A DNA stretch of 64,000 bases from Ilex aquifolium (Eukaryota; Streptophyta; Magnoliopsida; Aquifoliales; Aquifoliaceae). Shown here in pieces: positions 10,741-21,652 of the stretch (position 1 is the stretch's first letter; every line of letters starts with the position of its first letter). The stretch lies in the NCBI GenBank assembly GCA_951799425.1, contig OX637391.1, positions 45,355,069 to 45,419,068 of the forward strand. Reading direction: 5' to 3'. A program made the translations under genes and the position numbers. The notes beneath the pieces are model-generated. The model was not told the DNA's origin, did not search any database, and worked only from the letters and a program-made list of their open reading frames with translations.

Positions 10741-12978
10741 ATCAATCCAACTATGGGGGCTTCCCTTTCTTGGATCGCAATCATTCTAGGGACATCATCT
10801 ATGCTGGAGTTGGGGAGGAACTCCACAGTGATCCTGTACATCATGTAGGAGTCCAACGCCGAGGCTAGGCATGCTAAAGCGTCAACGTGGACATTCTTAT
10901 CCCATAGGACCTGCTTGACTTCCACCTTCTTGAATTTGTGGAGTAGGGTCATCGCCTTGTGATGATAGGCTTTCATCCTCGAATCTCTTGCTTCAAACTC
11001 CCCATTGATTTGGTTGACCCCCAGTAGTCACAAAGTACCATAGCTCCACAGCTCTTGCCGTATCGGCGAGTTTTAGCCTAGAGATGAGAGCTTCATACTC
11101 CGCCTCATTGTTGGATGCCTTGGATCCTAATCGCACTATTTGTTTTGCGACCACTCCGTCCTGGGAGACCAATAACACTCCAATTTTGGATCCCTTACTG
11201 TTGGAGGATCCGTCCATGCACAGCCTCCAGGGGTGCACTTAGTCATCCGTGGAGGGCTCCACCTCGGGGGGAGGTGGCTCCCTGTGGGTAAACTCAGCAA
11301 TGAAGTCCGCTAACACTTGTCCCTTTATCGCAGTGCGAGGCCTATAGTGGATGTCATGTTCCCCCAACTCCATGGCCCATTTCATTATCCTCCTGGAGAG
11401 GTCCGCTTTCCTTAGGATCGTCTTCAAAGGTTAATCTGTCAAGACGGTGGTAAGATGCGCTTGAAAGTAATGCCTCAACTTTCGTTCAGCCGTGACTAGA
11501 GCCAATGCAATTTTCTCCAAATGCAAATATCTTGTCTCCATGTCCAAGAGAGTTTTGCTCACATAGTACACAGGCTTCTGTTCATGTTCATGCTCGTGGA
11601 CTAGTTCGTCGCTTACGACGAACTCGGAGATGGCCAAGTAGAGGAATAGTATCCCCCCCTCTCAAGGACCGATAGGGTTGGGAGGACCCATAAGTATTCT
11701 TTGATCCCTCAAAGCGCCTATTCACATTTCTCATTCCAAGTGTCCTTCCCAAACCTCTTGATGGCACCCAACAAAGGGCTGCATTTGTCTGATGACTGGG
11801 ATATAAAATGATTTAAGGCGGCCAACATTCCCGTAAGTTTTTGGATGTCCCGGACGGTCCGGGGGCTAAGTACATCCATGATTGCATGTATCTACTCTGG
11901 GTTGGCCTCGACGCCGCACCGACTTACTAGGTACCCCAGGAACTTTTTAGAGCCAACTCCAAAAAATTACTTAGTCGTATTCAACTTCAGCCCATATTCA
12001 CAGAGAGTGGAGAAGGCATCCCCCAAGTTTGCGATGTGGTCATTCCGGCTGATCAGCATATCGTCGATGTACACCTCCATGGTATTCCCTATTTGTCGCT
12101 GAACATTCGGTTCATGAGCCTCTAATATGAAGCACCCGCGTTCTTTAGTCTAAATGCCATGATCTTGTAACAGTAGACCCCCTTGGAGTGATGAAGGCGG
12201 TCTTCTCTTGATCAGGCGAATGGAGGGGGATCTGGTGGTAGCCGACTTGGGCATCCATGAATGTCATGCGTTCGTGTCCCGCCGTGACATCAACTAATCG
12301 ATCCACCTTAGGGAGAGGATAATCATCCTTGGGACAAGCCTTATTCAAATCCATGAAATCCACACAGACACGCCACTTCCTACTCTTTTTCTTTGTGCAG
12401 ACGGTATTCGACAACCATTTTAGAAATTACACCTCCCAGATGGCGTCAGCCTCCAGGAGCCTCTCTACCTCTTCGTTCACTACTTGGGCATGATGCGGCG
12501 TCATACGCCGAGGCTTTTGCTTGATGGGCTTATGGTTGGGATCAACATGAAGTCTGTGAGTTATAACATCTGGACTTATGCATTTCATCTCCTTGGCGTC
12601 CCATGGGAACACATCCACATTCTTCTTCAAGGAATTAGCCATCTCCTCCTGCTCGACTGTGGACATGGTGGAGCTGATCAGGAAGTATCTCTTCTCGTCC
12701 CCCTCTCTTAGTAGTACCTTCTGAAGGTCCTCCATGAAGCGGTCATCTAGGTCAAACTGCAAATCATCGATGCCTAGCCACTCGGACTGTAGTTGTTTTT
12801 TGTTCAACATTTCCCCCGTGGCACTCTCCCTCTCCTTGGAGGTAACCTCGGATTTTACGGCGGCATAAAAATAACTTTTTGCTGAAGTTTGGTCTCCACA
12901 AATCTCCATTATTCCCTTCGGAGTGGGAAACTTCAACTTCTGATGGTAGGTGGAGTGAACTGCTCTAAGTGAGTGCAA
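10741..12978 (-). mobile_element. Reverse transcriptase and RNase H region of gypsy element 1
   Basis: The minus strand carries RT signatures: KWRVCVDFMDLNKACPKDDY and ERMTFMDAQVGYHQI near 12145-12414, preceded by a KPIKQKPRRMTPHHAQVV linker typical of gypsy pol. RNase H follows from about 11640 to 10990, including KPVYYVSKTLLDMETRYLH and MDGSSNSKGSKIGVLL with NNEAEYEALI. Order protease-RT-RH-IN confirms Ty3/gypsy. The region is broken. Confidence 0.85.
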
Positions 12979-15060
12979 CCAAGTCTATCCCATTATTATG
13001 TTGTATGGTGAATCGAAGTCAATTGCCATGAACTTCGTGTCGATCATGATGGGCTCGATAGTAACTGGCAGAGTGATCTTCCCTAGTGGCAAGGTGAATG
13101 ATCCGTTGAGCCCGACAAGGGGTGTCTTGATAGCGGTAAGATCCTTGGATCCAAGGCCCATTTACTTCAACACATTGAGGTACAACACCTCCGAGGAGCT
13201 TCCTCAGTCCATCTGAACCCTCTTGACATCAAAGCCCCCAATTCGCAGGGTTATGATCAAGGCATCCTCATGGGGGAGGACCACGCTTTCTAGGTCGGCG
13301 TTCAAGAAGGTGATGTCACATTGATCCGTCTGGGGTCTCTTACTTGTCTGACCCTCATATTTCTCTTTCACCTTCCTAGCAAAGGCTACCCTATTCAGGT
13401 CGAACCTGAGAGTATTGGTTGTCATCCGCTCTAGGGGGTAGACGTGGATGATGTCGATGACATTGCTGCAGACAGGAGCGTGGTCATTGGCGGCGTCTGT
13501 CTCCCTTGACGCCTCCTCCTCGATGTACTCTTTGAGGTGTCCCTCTTATACCAATTTCTCTAGGAAGGACTTGTACACTCAGTAATCCTCGGTGAGATGC
13601 CCACGTCCTTGTAGTACGAACACCTGACATTCTGATTTCTCGTCGACGGATCACCTTGCATCTTAGGCGACCACTTAAAGAATGGCTCCTCCTTGATCTT
13701 ATGCAATAGCTTGTAGATAGACTCCTTGAACACCGTATGGATCCATTTAAAGGAGTTCCCCGACGTAGGGATCAAACATTTCCTAGGAGGGCCTCCCTCT
13801 TTCTCCTTGTCATTCTTTTTAGGAGCCGAAATTTTTCCTTCACTCCCCGCCAACTCGTCTTCAATCTAGGAGTACTTGTTAATGCAGGCCATCAGTTCAC
13901 CGGTGTCCGTTTCATCAAAGACCTATAAAGATTTGTGTCCCGAGACAAGCTGAGTCTGAAAAAATCTGCCGCCATGACCTCGGAACATCCTTTTACTTCA
14001 TTTACCTCCTCCCAATAGTGAGTGGCATATTAGCGGAGTGTTTCACCTTCTTTTCACCAGAGGGTCAACAAGGATCCGACATCCTTAGGGCGTCTGTTCC
14101 CCGTGAAGAACCACACGGAGAACTGTCTGGTCAACTCCCTTTACGACCTTATGTTATTTGGCAGAAAGGTCTCAAACCACTTCATGGTCGTATCGCCTAG
14201 GTTCATTGAAAACACTCGGCCCAACAACCTATGATCTGAGTTATACAAGGACATCATTTGCTTGTATTGTTGGAAATGAGTCTTCGGGTCGGAACGTCCA
14301 TCATAAAATTTGAATCACGGCACCACAAACTTCTTTGGTATCTTCATCTCCATGATATTTTGTTGTGAATGGTGACAAAATGGCTTCGTCATCTGCGTCC
14401 ACGTAGGGGGTGGACTTATCCATCCTCATGGAGTCCAACTTGGACTTGAGGTCTCCCTTATCCTTGTGGTGGCTCCTTTCACCTTTGCTGCGACAAGCCG
14501 CATGCTCCCCAGTTCCGCCATCCTTGAGGGAGAGGGTTGACCCCTCAACGAACTCTTTCACGCCCCCTTGCCCAGATAGTCAAAGGCCTAGCCTTTTTAG
14601 CCGGGACCTTCGGGTCCTATCCATTGGCCCTCAGGCATTTCGAAGTCTTAGAGCCTCTTGCTCCGCCACTGAGTCGGGTCCTCAAGTCATCCGCCCCCAC
14701 CTCCTTGACAGAGGGCTCCTTAGACGGTCGTAAGTTTCGACAAACTCCGCCGAAGAGTGCAAACTCATCGAGTTTGTTGAGGACGTTTACATTGTTCTCG
14801 ATTTTCCTTAGACAGTCTCCCAACCGCTCCTCAATGAGGTCAATAAGTTGACGGGACAAGGGCCCGTCTCTTTCACCCCCCGAGACTCAGTTTAGTTTGA
14901 TGAGTTCTTTCTCTAGAGTGGACCGAAAGCTCCTTGTTGGCGCTTTTAACGTGATCCTCCATTCTCGAAATGGATGGAGCTGGGATGTCCATGTTCTTTG
15001 TTGAGGACCCTTTTTTTTCAAATGTGTATTCACCATGGTCACTGTCACCGAAAAACATGG
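12979..15060 (-). mobile_element. Gag and protease region of gypsy element 1
   Basis: On the minus strand the gag region starts near 15060, just inside the primer-binding site. Towards 13560 it includes EEPFFKWSPKMQGDP and NVRCSYYKDVG, common in Tat-type gag C-termini. The protease lies near 13000-13425, with ALIITLRIGGFDVKRVQMD ahead of a GSSSEVLY-like retropepsin active-site block. The region is broken. Confidence 0.75.
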
Positions 15061-15061
15061 T

Positions 15062-15085
15062 CGCTTCCCACAAACTGAGCCAAAT
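15062..15085 (-). other. Primer-binding region of gypsy element 1
   Basis: Directly inside the upstream LTR, the minus strand reads ATTTGGCTCAGTTTGTGGGA. This resembles the TTTGGCGCCGTCTGTGGGAA primer-binding context usual in Tat-type elements. Its position fixes the inner LTR boundary at 15086. Confidence 0.6.
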
Positions 15086-15921
15086 TGTGCGCAATGATTC
15101 CTGCACAATAAATAAATTGACAAATCTCTCTATTGGTGAACTCGAGGTTACTTGGAAAGTCAAAGGTCCTATAGCAAATGAATGTTGAGAAATCATATAA
15201 GGAGTGGTGATGAATCTTTTTCCAGCTGTCTGGTTACTCTTGACTTATCACGATGAGTCATGTCACTAAAAAAGAAAGGTTAGAAGGGGGCCAAAGTGTT
15301 TTTCAGCGTGCCCCCTTCGACGAATACCTTCGACTTGCATTTGTGAGAGATACTTATACCTCTTTGGAGTTAATCATTGCGGACTGCTAGGTCCCTTGGA
15401 GGGAAGGCTCTTCGTTGGCTCATTTGGAAGACAATAGGTGGTGCTCAGTCCTCGAACAGTAAGCCTTCCTTTTCACGTGGAAGAAGTTTATGTATTTAAT
15501 ACTCGGACCTCTGTGCATTTAATGCACGGTTTCCTAAGTTCGCCGATCAATAAATGCACCTCATTCTTCTGAAGGGAACATTTAATGTGACCTGATTATG
15601 GTTGCGCATGCGCAAGGGCATTTTTGTTCATTACCCCTCATGGGGTCATGTCTTCTGTGCTTTGTACTTCATTCTCTCTTTTCTATTGGTCATTGACCTA
15701 CCCTCCCCACCATTCTAGTTGCCTTGGGAAGGGAAAACTGATGGTTGACAACCAACTCTGCTCCCAAGCCACGATAACCATCAGAATACTAGTCATACTT
15801 TGCTTGCAATAGACACTGAACGCCTAGGACACGTGTCTGATAGAGGACCCTTGAAATGGCACAGACGTCGAGGACACGTGTTGAGCGGTCGAGGCTCTGA
15901 GGGCCCCTGGTGTCGAGGACA
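15086..15921 (-). repeat. Upstream LTR of gypsy element 1, inner part
   Basis: Homologous to 4705-5540 of the downstream LTR, starting TGTGCGCAATGATTCC. It stops at 15921 inside a GAGGACACA motif where CACTA-1 begins, and resumes at 29935. The three bases ACA at 15919-15921 are repeated at 29935-29937. Confidence 0.85.
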
Positions 15922-15934
15922 CACTACAAGAATT

Positions 15935-16400
15935 ATGGGAAAATCCGACATTTAATTTCCGACGTTTGACTTAAACGCCACTAAAATTGGCGTTTGTTTA
16001 TACGCACTAAAAATTATTAAAAAAAAATTTAGCTTAATTTCCGGCGTTTAAGTCAAACGCCACAAATTTTTAATTAAAAATAATAAAAAAAAAATTTTTT
16101 CTCCCCCAACATAAACTTAATAAAAAAAATTCACCTAATTTCCGGCGTTTAAGTCGAACGTCACAAATTCTTAATTAAAAATAATAACAAAAAATTTTGC
16201 TTAATTTCCGGCGTTTAAGTGAAACGCCACAAATTCTTAGTTAAAAATAATAAAAAAAAAAATTTCTCCCCCAACATAAACTTAATAAAAAAATTTTTTG
16301 TCTAATTTCCGGCGTTTAAGTCAAACGTCACAAATTCTTAATTAAAAATAATAAAAAAAAAATTTTCTTCCCCCAACATAAACCTAAATTTTCCCTAATT
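15935..16400. repeat. Left subterminal repeats of CACTA-1
   Basis: About five units, each with a CGGCGTTTAAGTCAAACGCC-type imperfect palindrome. They are separated by ACAAATTCTTAATTAAAAAT, A-runs and CTCCCCCAACATAAAC. Such repeats near CACTA ends normally bind the element's own DNA-binding protein; here that role is inferred. Confidence 0.75.
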
Positions 16401-16458
16401 CACTCTCTCAACTTCTCTTGCGACTCCTCACCAGCTCTCTCTGCGACGACTCTTCCCC

Positions 16459-16542
16459 GGCTCTTCTCAGGCGACGACTCCTCACTGCCTCTTCTCAGGC
16501 GGCGACTCCTCACTGCCTCTTCTCAGCCGACGACTCCTCACA
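16459..16542. repeat. 28-bp tandem repeat, three copies
   Basis: Three nearly identical 28-bp units built on CTCTTCTCAGGCGACGACTC plus CTCACTGC. They lie in a C/T-rich leader-like region of CACTA-1, upstream of the captured RRM exons. Confidence 0.7.
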
Positions 16543-16709
16543 CATTTCTTGTTGTCTCTATGTGTGTGTGAGAGATAGAGAGAGGCGGTAGGTCTGTGTA
16601 AGACAATGCAGACGAGTTTATAGTGGTGCTTCATCTTCATATGTGTATTTATAATTTCTTTGAATAGTATGTTGTGGATTTGTTGTGATTTTTCATTGTA
16701 TTGTTTCAG

Positions 16710-16999
16710 ACGAGAGCAGTACAAGTAGGTCATGTATCAGATCTAGCCAGTGAGAGAGAAATTCACGAGTTTTTCTCATTTTCCGGTGTAATCGAACACA
16801 GTGAGATCCGTCGGTTCGTTGTTCTTTCATCTTTCTACTCTTCGTATATCTGTGTGTGGTGTATTTTAAGGTTTTGAGTGTATTAAGACTTGATTTTGGC
16901 TGTTGTTTATGTATGGAGTGTAGTGAGTCTGAGCAATCGAAGGCTACATTTGTCACATTTAGAGATCCAAAAGCGCTTGAAATAGCATTGTTGTTATCG
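16710..16999 (+). pseudogene. Captured RRM exons, BPA1-like
   Basis: Two exons, 16710-16813 and 16924-16999, joined by a GT/AG intron with matching phase (CG|T). They encode RAVQVGHVSDLASEREIHEF and FFSFSGVIEHSEIRR, then a second segment containing KATFVTFRDPKALEIALLLS. This is the N-terminal half of an RNA-recognition motif as found in plant BPA1 (binding partner of ACD11) and related proteins; KATFVTF corresponds to RNP1. The first exon follows a consensus acceptor (TTGTTTCAG). The rest of the RRM and the protein are missing, so this is a transduplicated fragment inside CACTA-1, not a complete gene. The assignment to BPA1-like proteins rests on memory of the family. Confidence 0.6.
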
Positions 17000-17772
17000 G
17001 TAATTCCTCGATTTTACTTTTAACTTTTGCTGGAAACTATGTACCACAGCCTGAGATTCAGGTAATTCTCTCCATTACTGATGTAGTATTTTTTCAAATA
17101 TTGAAATGAAATTTATATTGTCGGATCATGCAGGTGCTGCCTAGCTTTGGACCAAATGAAGGTGGTAGCACTGGTAGTTTGGTTCAGCCATGTCTCTTCC
17201 CAAAGTTGTACATGAATCACTTTAGGTTGGTTGCAACAGAGCACTAGATACCTGAAATTGGAGATTTTTATTTTGAGTTTGCTGTTGGATTTGAGTTAGA
17301 TCTCAAGACTAATGCTTAGGCAGATGGTTTAGCCAAAGGGAATTTGAATTCCTTACAACTAAGGGGGAATTTTGTTCCCTTTTGTCCTTCAGTTTGTTAG
17401 TGGAACGAGGATAGGTTTTTACTGTTAAGTGCTTTCTATTTTGATTCCTTGTTTATTCTCCAGAAAGTTCCTTGTTCATTGTCATTACTGAAGGAAGATC
17501 ATTTTTTTCCTTGTTTCTTTTTATGTGGATGGAAGTCTGAGTAGTTTCCTATGCAAAAGAATAAACACGATGATAAAAGGACAAGGACGAGAAATGTTCA
17601 AACATATTTGCATGCTTAGCACTTTAAAAACCTTTGTTATCAGATGCCTAATCTGATCATTATTTGTAAACATATCAGCTTTTGGTGTAAGCACAAGGAC
17701 CAGTTGAGGTCCTTGTGCTTGTTATGCTAAAGGCCACCCATAATTTACAATCTCTTTGGTGTTCTTCTGTAG
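17000..17772. other. CACTA-1 interior, intron-like
   Basis: Mostly intron-like sequence between captured exons. A short segment near 17130-17225 could be another degraded exon, but it has an in-frame stop soon after and I do not recognise it. Confidence 0.4.
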
Positions 17773-17894
17773 TTCCCAAGGAGTAAATCTAGTCATTTGG
17801 ATGAGCTAGGAATGCAACCTGTCGATCCAGGTGCAGCAAGAAAGGAACCAAATCAGTCGTTTAAGCTTACCACAAGAGAGGACCCTGTTCCAAT
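17773..17894 (+). pseudogene. Captured exon of unnamed gene, 5' part, split by CACTA-2
   Basis: The acceptor TTCTTCTGTAG precedes an open frame that includes SSHLDELGMQPVDPGAARKE and QSFKLTTREDPVP. The frame is interrupted by CACTA-2 at 17895 and resumes at 28362. If one copy of the 3-bp target duplication is ignored, both sides stay in frame. I do not recognise the parent gene. Confidence 0.6.
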
Positions 17895-17919
17895 CACTAC
17901 AACAAAAAGCATTTTTGGC

Positions 17920-19530
17920 GACGGTTTTTTTTGCGACGTTTTTAAATTTGTCGCAAATAGTTACTATTAGCGACGATTTTTTAATTTCGTCAAAAATTTC
18001 AGTTTTGGTAAATTTTTTAGCGACGTTTTTAAAAAACGTCGCAAATAAACATTTTACTTAAAAAAAACTTAAAAAAAAATAACAATTTAATGCACTTTTG
18101 GCGACGTTTTTCAAAAACGTAGCAAATAAACATTTTACTTAAACAAAAAATTAAAAAAAAATATCAATTGAATTGACTTTTCGCAACGTTTTTAGGAAAC
18201 GTCGCAAATAAACATTTCACTTAAATAAAAAATTTTAAAAAATATCAATTGAATTGACTTTTCCCGACGTTTTTAAAAAACGCCGCAAATACACATTTTA
18301 ATTAAAAAAAATTTTAAAAAAATAACAATTGAATTGACTTTTGGCGACGTTTTTAAAAAACGTCGCAAATAAACATTTTACTTAAATAAAAAATTTTAAA
18401 AAATATCAATTGAATTGACTTTTGGCGACGTTTCCAAAAAAGTCGCAAATAAACATTTTAATTAAATAAAAAATTAAAAAAAATATCAATTAAATTGACT
18501 TTTCGCGACGTTTTTAAAAAATGTCGCAAATAAACATTTTACTTAAAAAAAATTTAAAAAAAATGACAATTTAATTCACTTTTGGCGACGTTTTTGAAAA
18601 ACGTCGCAAATAAACATTTTACTTAAATAAAAAATTTAAAAAATATCAATTGAATTGACTTTTCGCGACGTTTTTAAAACACGTCGCAAATACACATTTT
18701 AATTAAAAAAACTTTAAAAAAATAAGAATTGAATTGACTTCTGGCGACGTTTTTAAAAAACGTCGCAAATAAACATTTTAATTAAATAAAAAATTTTAAA
18801 AAATATCAATTGAATTGACTTTTCGCGACGTTTTCAGAAAACGTCGCAAATAAACATTTTAATTAAATAAAAAATTAAAAAAAATATCAATTGAATTGAC
18901 TTTTCGCGACGTTTTTAAAAAACGTCGCAAATAAACATTTTACATAAAAAAAACTTTAAAAAAAATGACAATTTAATTCACTTTTAGGGACGTTTTTAAA
19001 AAACGTCGCAAATAAACATTTTACTTAAAAAAACTTTAAAAAATGTTTAATTCACTTTTAGGGACGTTTTTAAAAAATGTCGCAAATAAACATTTTACTT
19101 AAATAAAAAATTAAAAAAAAATATCAATTGAATTGACTTTTCGTGACGTTTTTAGAAAACGTCGCAAATAAACATTTTCTTAAATAAAAAATTTAAAAAA
19201 ATATCAATTGAAGTGACTTTTCGCGACGTTTTTAAAAAACGTCGCAAATACACATTTTAATTAAAAAAACTTTAAAAAAAATAACAATTGAATTGATTTT
19301 TGACGACGTTTTTAAAAAACGTCGCAAATAAACATTTTACTTAAATAAATTTTTTTTAAAAATATCAATTGAATTGACTTTTCGCGACGTTTTCAAAAAA
19401 CGTCGCAAATAAACATTTTAATTAAATAAAAAATTAAAAAAAATATCAACTGAATTGACTTTTCACGACGTTTTTAAAAAACGTCGCAAATACACATTTT
19501 ACTTAAAAAAACTTTAAAAAAAATATCGAT
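17920..19530. repeat. Left subterminal array of CACTA-2: ~21 palindromic units of ~81 bp
   Basis: Each unit contains a near-perfect palindrome of the form GCGACGTTTTTAAAAAACGT followed by CGC. It is then followed by AAATAAACATTTTACTTAAA, A-runs and TATCAATTGAATTGACTTTT. Period is close to 81 bp. CACTA elements carry subterminal binding repeats, but an array this long and regular is notable. Confidence 0.85.
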
Positions 19531-21430
19531 TGAATTGATGAAATTGGATGTGAATTTGATAAATCGAATGTTAATTTAATGAAATTGAAAGTCGATTTGA
19601 TGAAATTACATGTTAATTTGATGAAATTGAATGTTAATTTAATAAATTGAATGTTAATTTGATGAAATTGAATGTCAATTTGATAATTGGAATGTTAATT
19701 TACTGAAATTGAAAGTCGATTTGATGAAATTACATGTTAATTTGATGAAATTACATGTTAATTTGATGAAATTGAATGTCAATTTAATGAAATTGAATGT
19801 CAATTTAATAAATTGAATGTTAATTTGATGAAATTGAATGTCAATTTGATAAATGGAATATGAATTTCATGAAATTGAAAGTCGATTTGATGAAATTACA
19901 TGTTAATTTGATGAAATTGAATGTCAATTTAATAAATTGAATGTTAATTTGATGAAATTGAATGTCAATTTGATGAAATTACATGTTAATTTGATGAATT
20001 TGAATGTTAATTTGATAATTTGAATGTTAATTTGATGAATTGGGTGTTAATTTAATGAAATTGAAAGTTTATTTGATTGCTTTAAATGTTTAATTGAATG
20101 TTAATTTGATAAATTGAATGTTAATTTGATGAAATTGAATGTCAGTTTGATAAATTGAATGTTAATTTAATGAAATTGAAAGTCGATTTGATGAAATTAC
20201 ATGTTAATTTGATGAAATTGAATGTCAATTTAATAAATTGAATGTTAATTTGATGAAATTGAATGTCAATTTGATTATTGGAATGTTAATTTAATGAAAT
20301 TGAAAGTTGATTTGATGAAATAACATGTTAATTTGATGAATTTGAATGTGAATTTGATAATTTGAATGTTAATTTGAGGAATTGGGTGTTAATTTCATGA
20401 AATCGAAAGTTTATTTGATTACTTTAAATGTTTAATTGAATGTTAATTTGATAAATTGAATGTCCATTTGATGAAATTGAATGTCCATTTAATAAATTGA
20501 ATGTTAATTTGATGAAATTGAATGTCAATTTGATAAATGGAATGTTAATTTCATGAAATTGAAAGTCGATTTGATGAAATTACATGTTAATTTGATGAAA
20601 TTGAATGTCAATTTAATAAATTGAATGTTAATTTGATGAAATTGAAAGTCGATTTGATGAAATTACATGTTAATTTGATGAAATTGAATGTTAATTTGAT
20701 AATTTGAATATTAATTTGATGAATTTGGTGTTAATTTAATGAAATTGAAAGTTTATTTGATTACTTTAAATGTTTAATTGAATGTTAATTTGATAAATTG
20801 AATGTCCATTTGATGAAATTGAATGTCCATTTAATAAATCGAATGTTAATTTCATGAAATTGAAAGTCGATTTGATGAAATTACATGTTAATTTGATGAA
20901 ATTGAATGTCAATTTAATAAATTGAATGTTAATTTGATGAAATTGAATGTCAATTTGACAATTGGAATGTTAATTTAATGAAGTTGAAAGTCGATTTGAT
21001 GAAATTACATGTTAATTTGATGAATTTGAATGTTAATTTGATAATTTGAATGTTAATTTGATGAATTGGGTGTTAATTTAATGAAATTGAAAGTTTATTT
21101 GATTACTTTAAATGTTTAATTGAATGTTAATTTGATAAATTGAATGTCCATTTGATGAAATTGAATGTCCATTTAATAAATCGAATGTTAATTTCATGAA
21201 ATTTGATTATATTAATGTTAACTACTTGAATCTGAATGTTAATTCGATTAATTGAATGTTAATTTTGTTTTAATTTGATAAAGTAAATTTTAATTGAATG
21301 AAGTTAAATGTTAATTTGGTGTTGATTTGATAAATTACATGTTAATTTGATATAATTGAATGCCAATTGATTAAGTCTGAATGTTAATTTGATGAATTAG
21401 GTGTTAATTGAATGAAATTGAAAGGGTATG
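19531..21430. repeat. Minisatellite with 342-bp higher-order period inside CACTA-2
   Basis: Monomers of about 17-21 bp (GAATGTTAATTTGATGAAAT and variants GTCAATTTGATAAATT, AAAGTCGATTTGATG) fill the region. A distinctive variant, GGGTGTTAATTTAATGAAAT then TTTATTTGATTACTTTAAAT, recurs at 20041, 20383, 20725 and 21067, exactly 342 bp apart, and in altered form at about 21398. This shows amplification of a multi-monomer block. There is no coding potential. Confidence 0.85.
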
Positions 21431-21624
21431 ATTTAAATGTTTACTATCTGCGATGTTTTTTGAAATTTGTCGCAAATTTTCTTTTCGACAATTTCATTTG
21501 CGACGTTTTTGGAAAACGTCGCGAAAAGGTGATTCCCTCCCAATTTTTTTTTGGGCCGAAAGATGGCGGGAGGTGGATAAAATTATTATTTGGTGACATT
21601 TTATATTCGTCACAGAATTCATTT
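21431..21624. other. Edge of the repeat zone with GCGACG palindrome
   Basis: A single further CGTTTTTGGAAAACGTCGCG hairpin near 21500 separates the minisatellite from the leader-like region. Nothing coding is seen. Confidence 0.4.
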
Positions 21625-21652
21625 ATACTCAAAACGACGTCGTTTTGAGTAT
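21625..21652. promoter_or_regulatory. 28-bp perfect palindrome centred on GACGTC
   Basis: The sequence reads identically on both strands from ATACTCAAAACGAC to its mirror. The centre ACGACGTCGT contains the ACGT core bound by plant bZIP factors. It sits just upstream of a C/T-rich leader-like region, a plausible core-promoter position, but function is inferred only. Confidence 0.5.

Noticed and set aside
17920-19530. Regular repeats with equal spacing, CRISPR-like at first glance
   Set aside because: Units are palindromic, the 'spacers' are the same A/T-rich sequence each time, and the array lies inside a plant CACTA transposon.
19531-21430. Centromeric-type satellite
   Set aside because: It is only 1.9 kb long and bounded on both sides by the same CACTA element, so it is an internal minisatellite.
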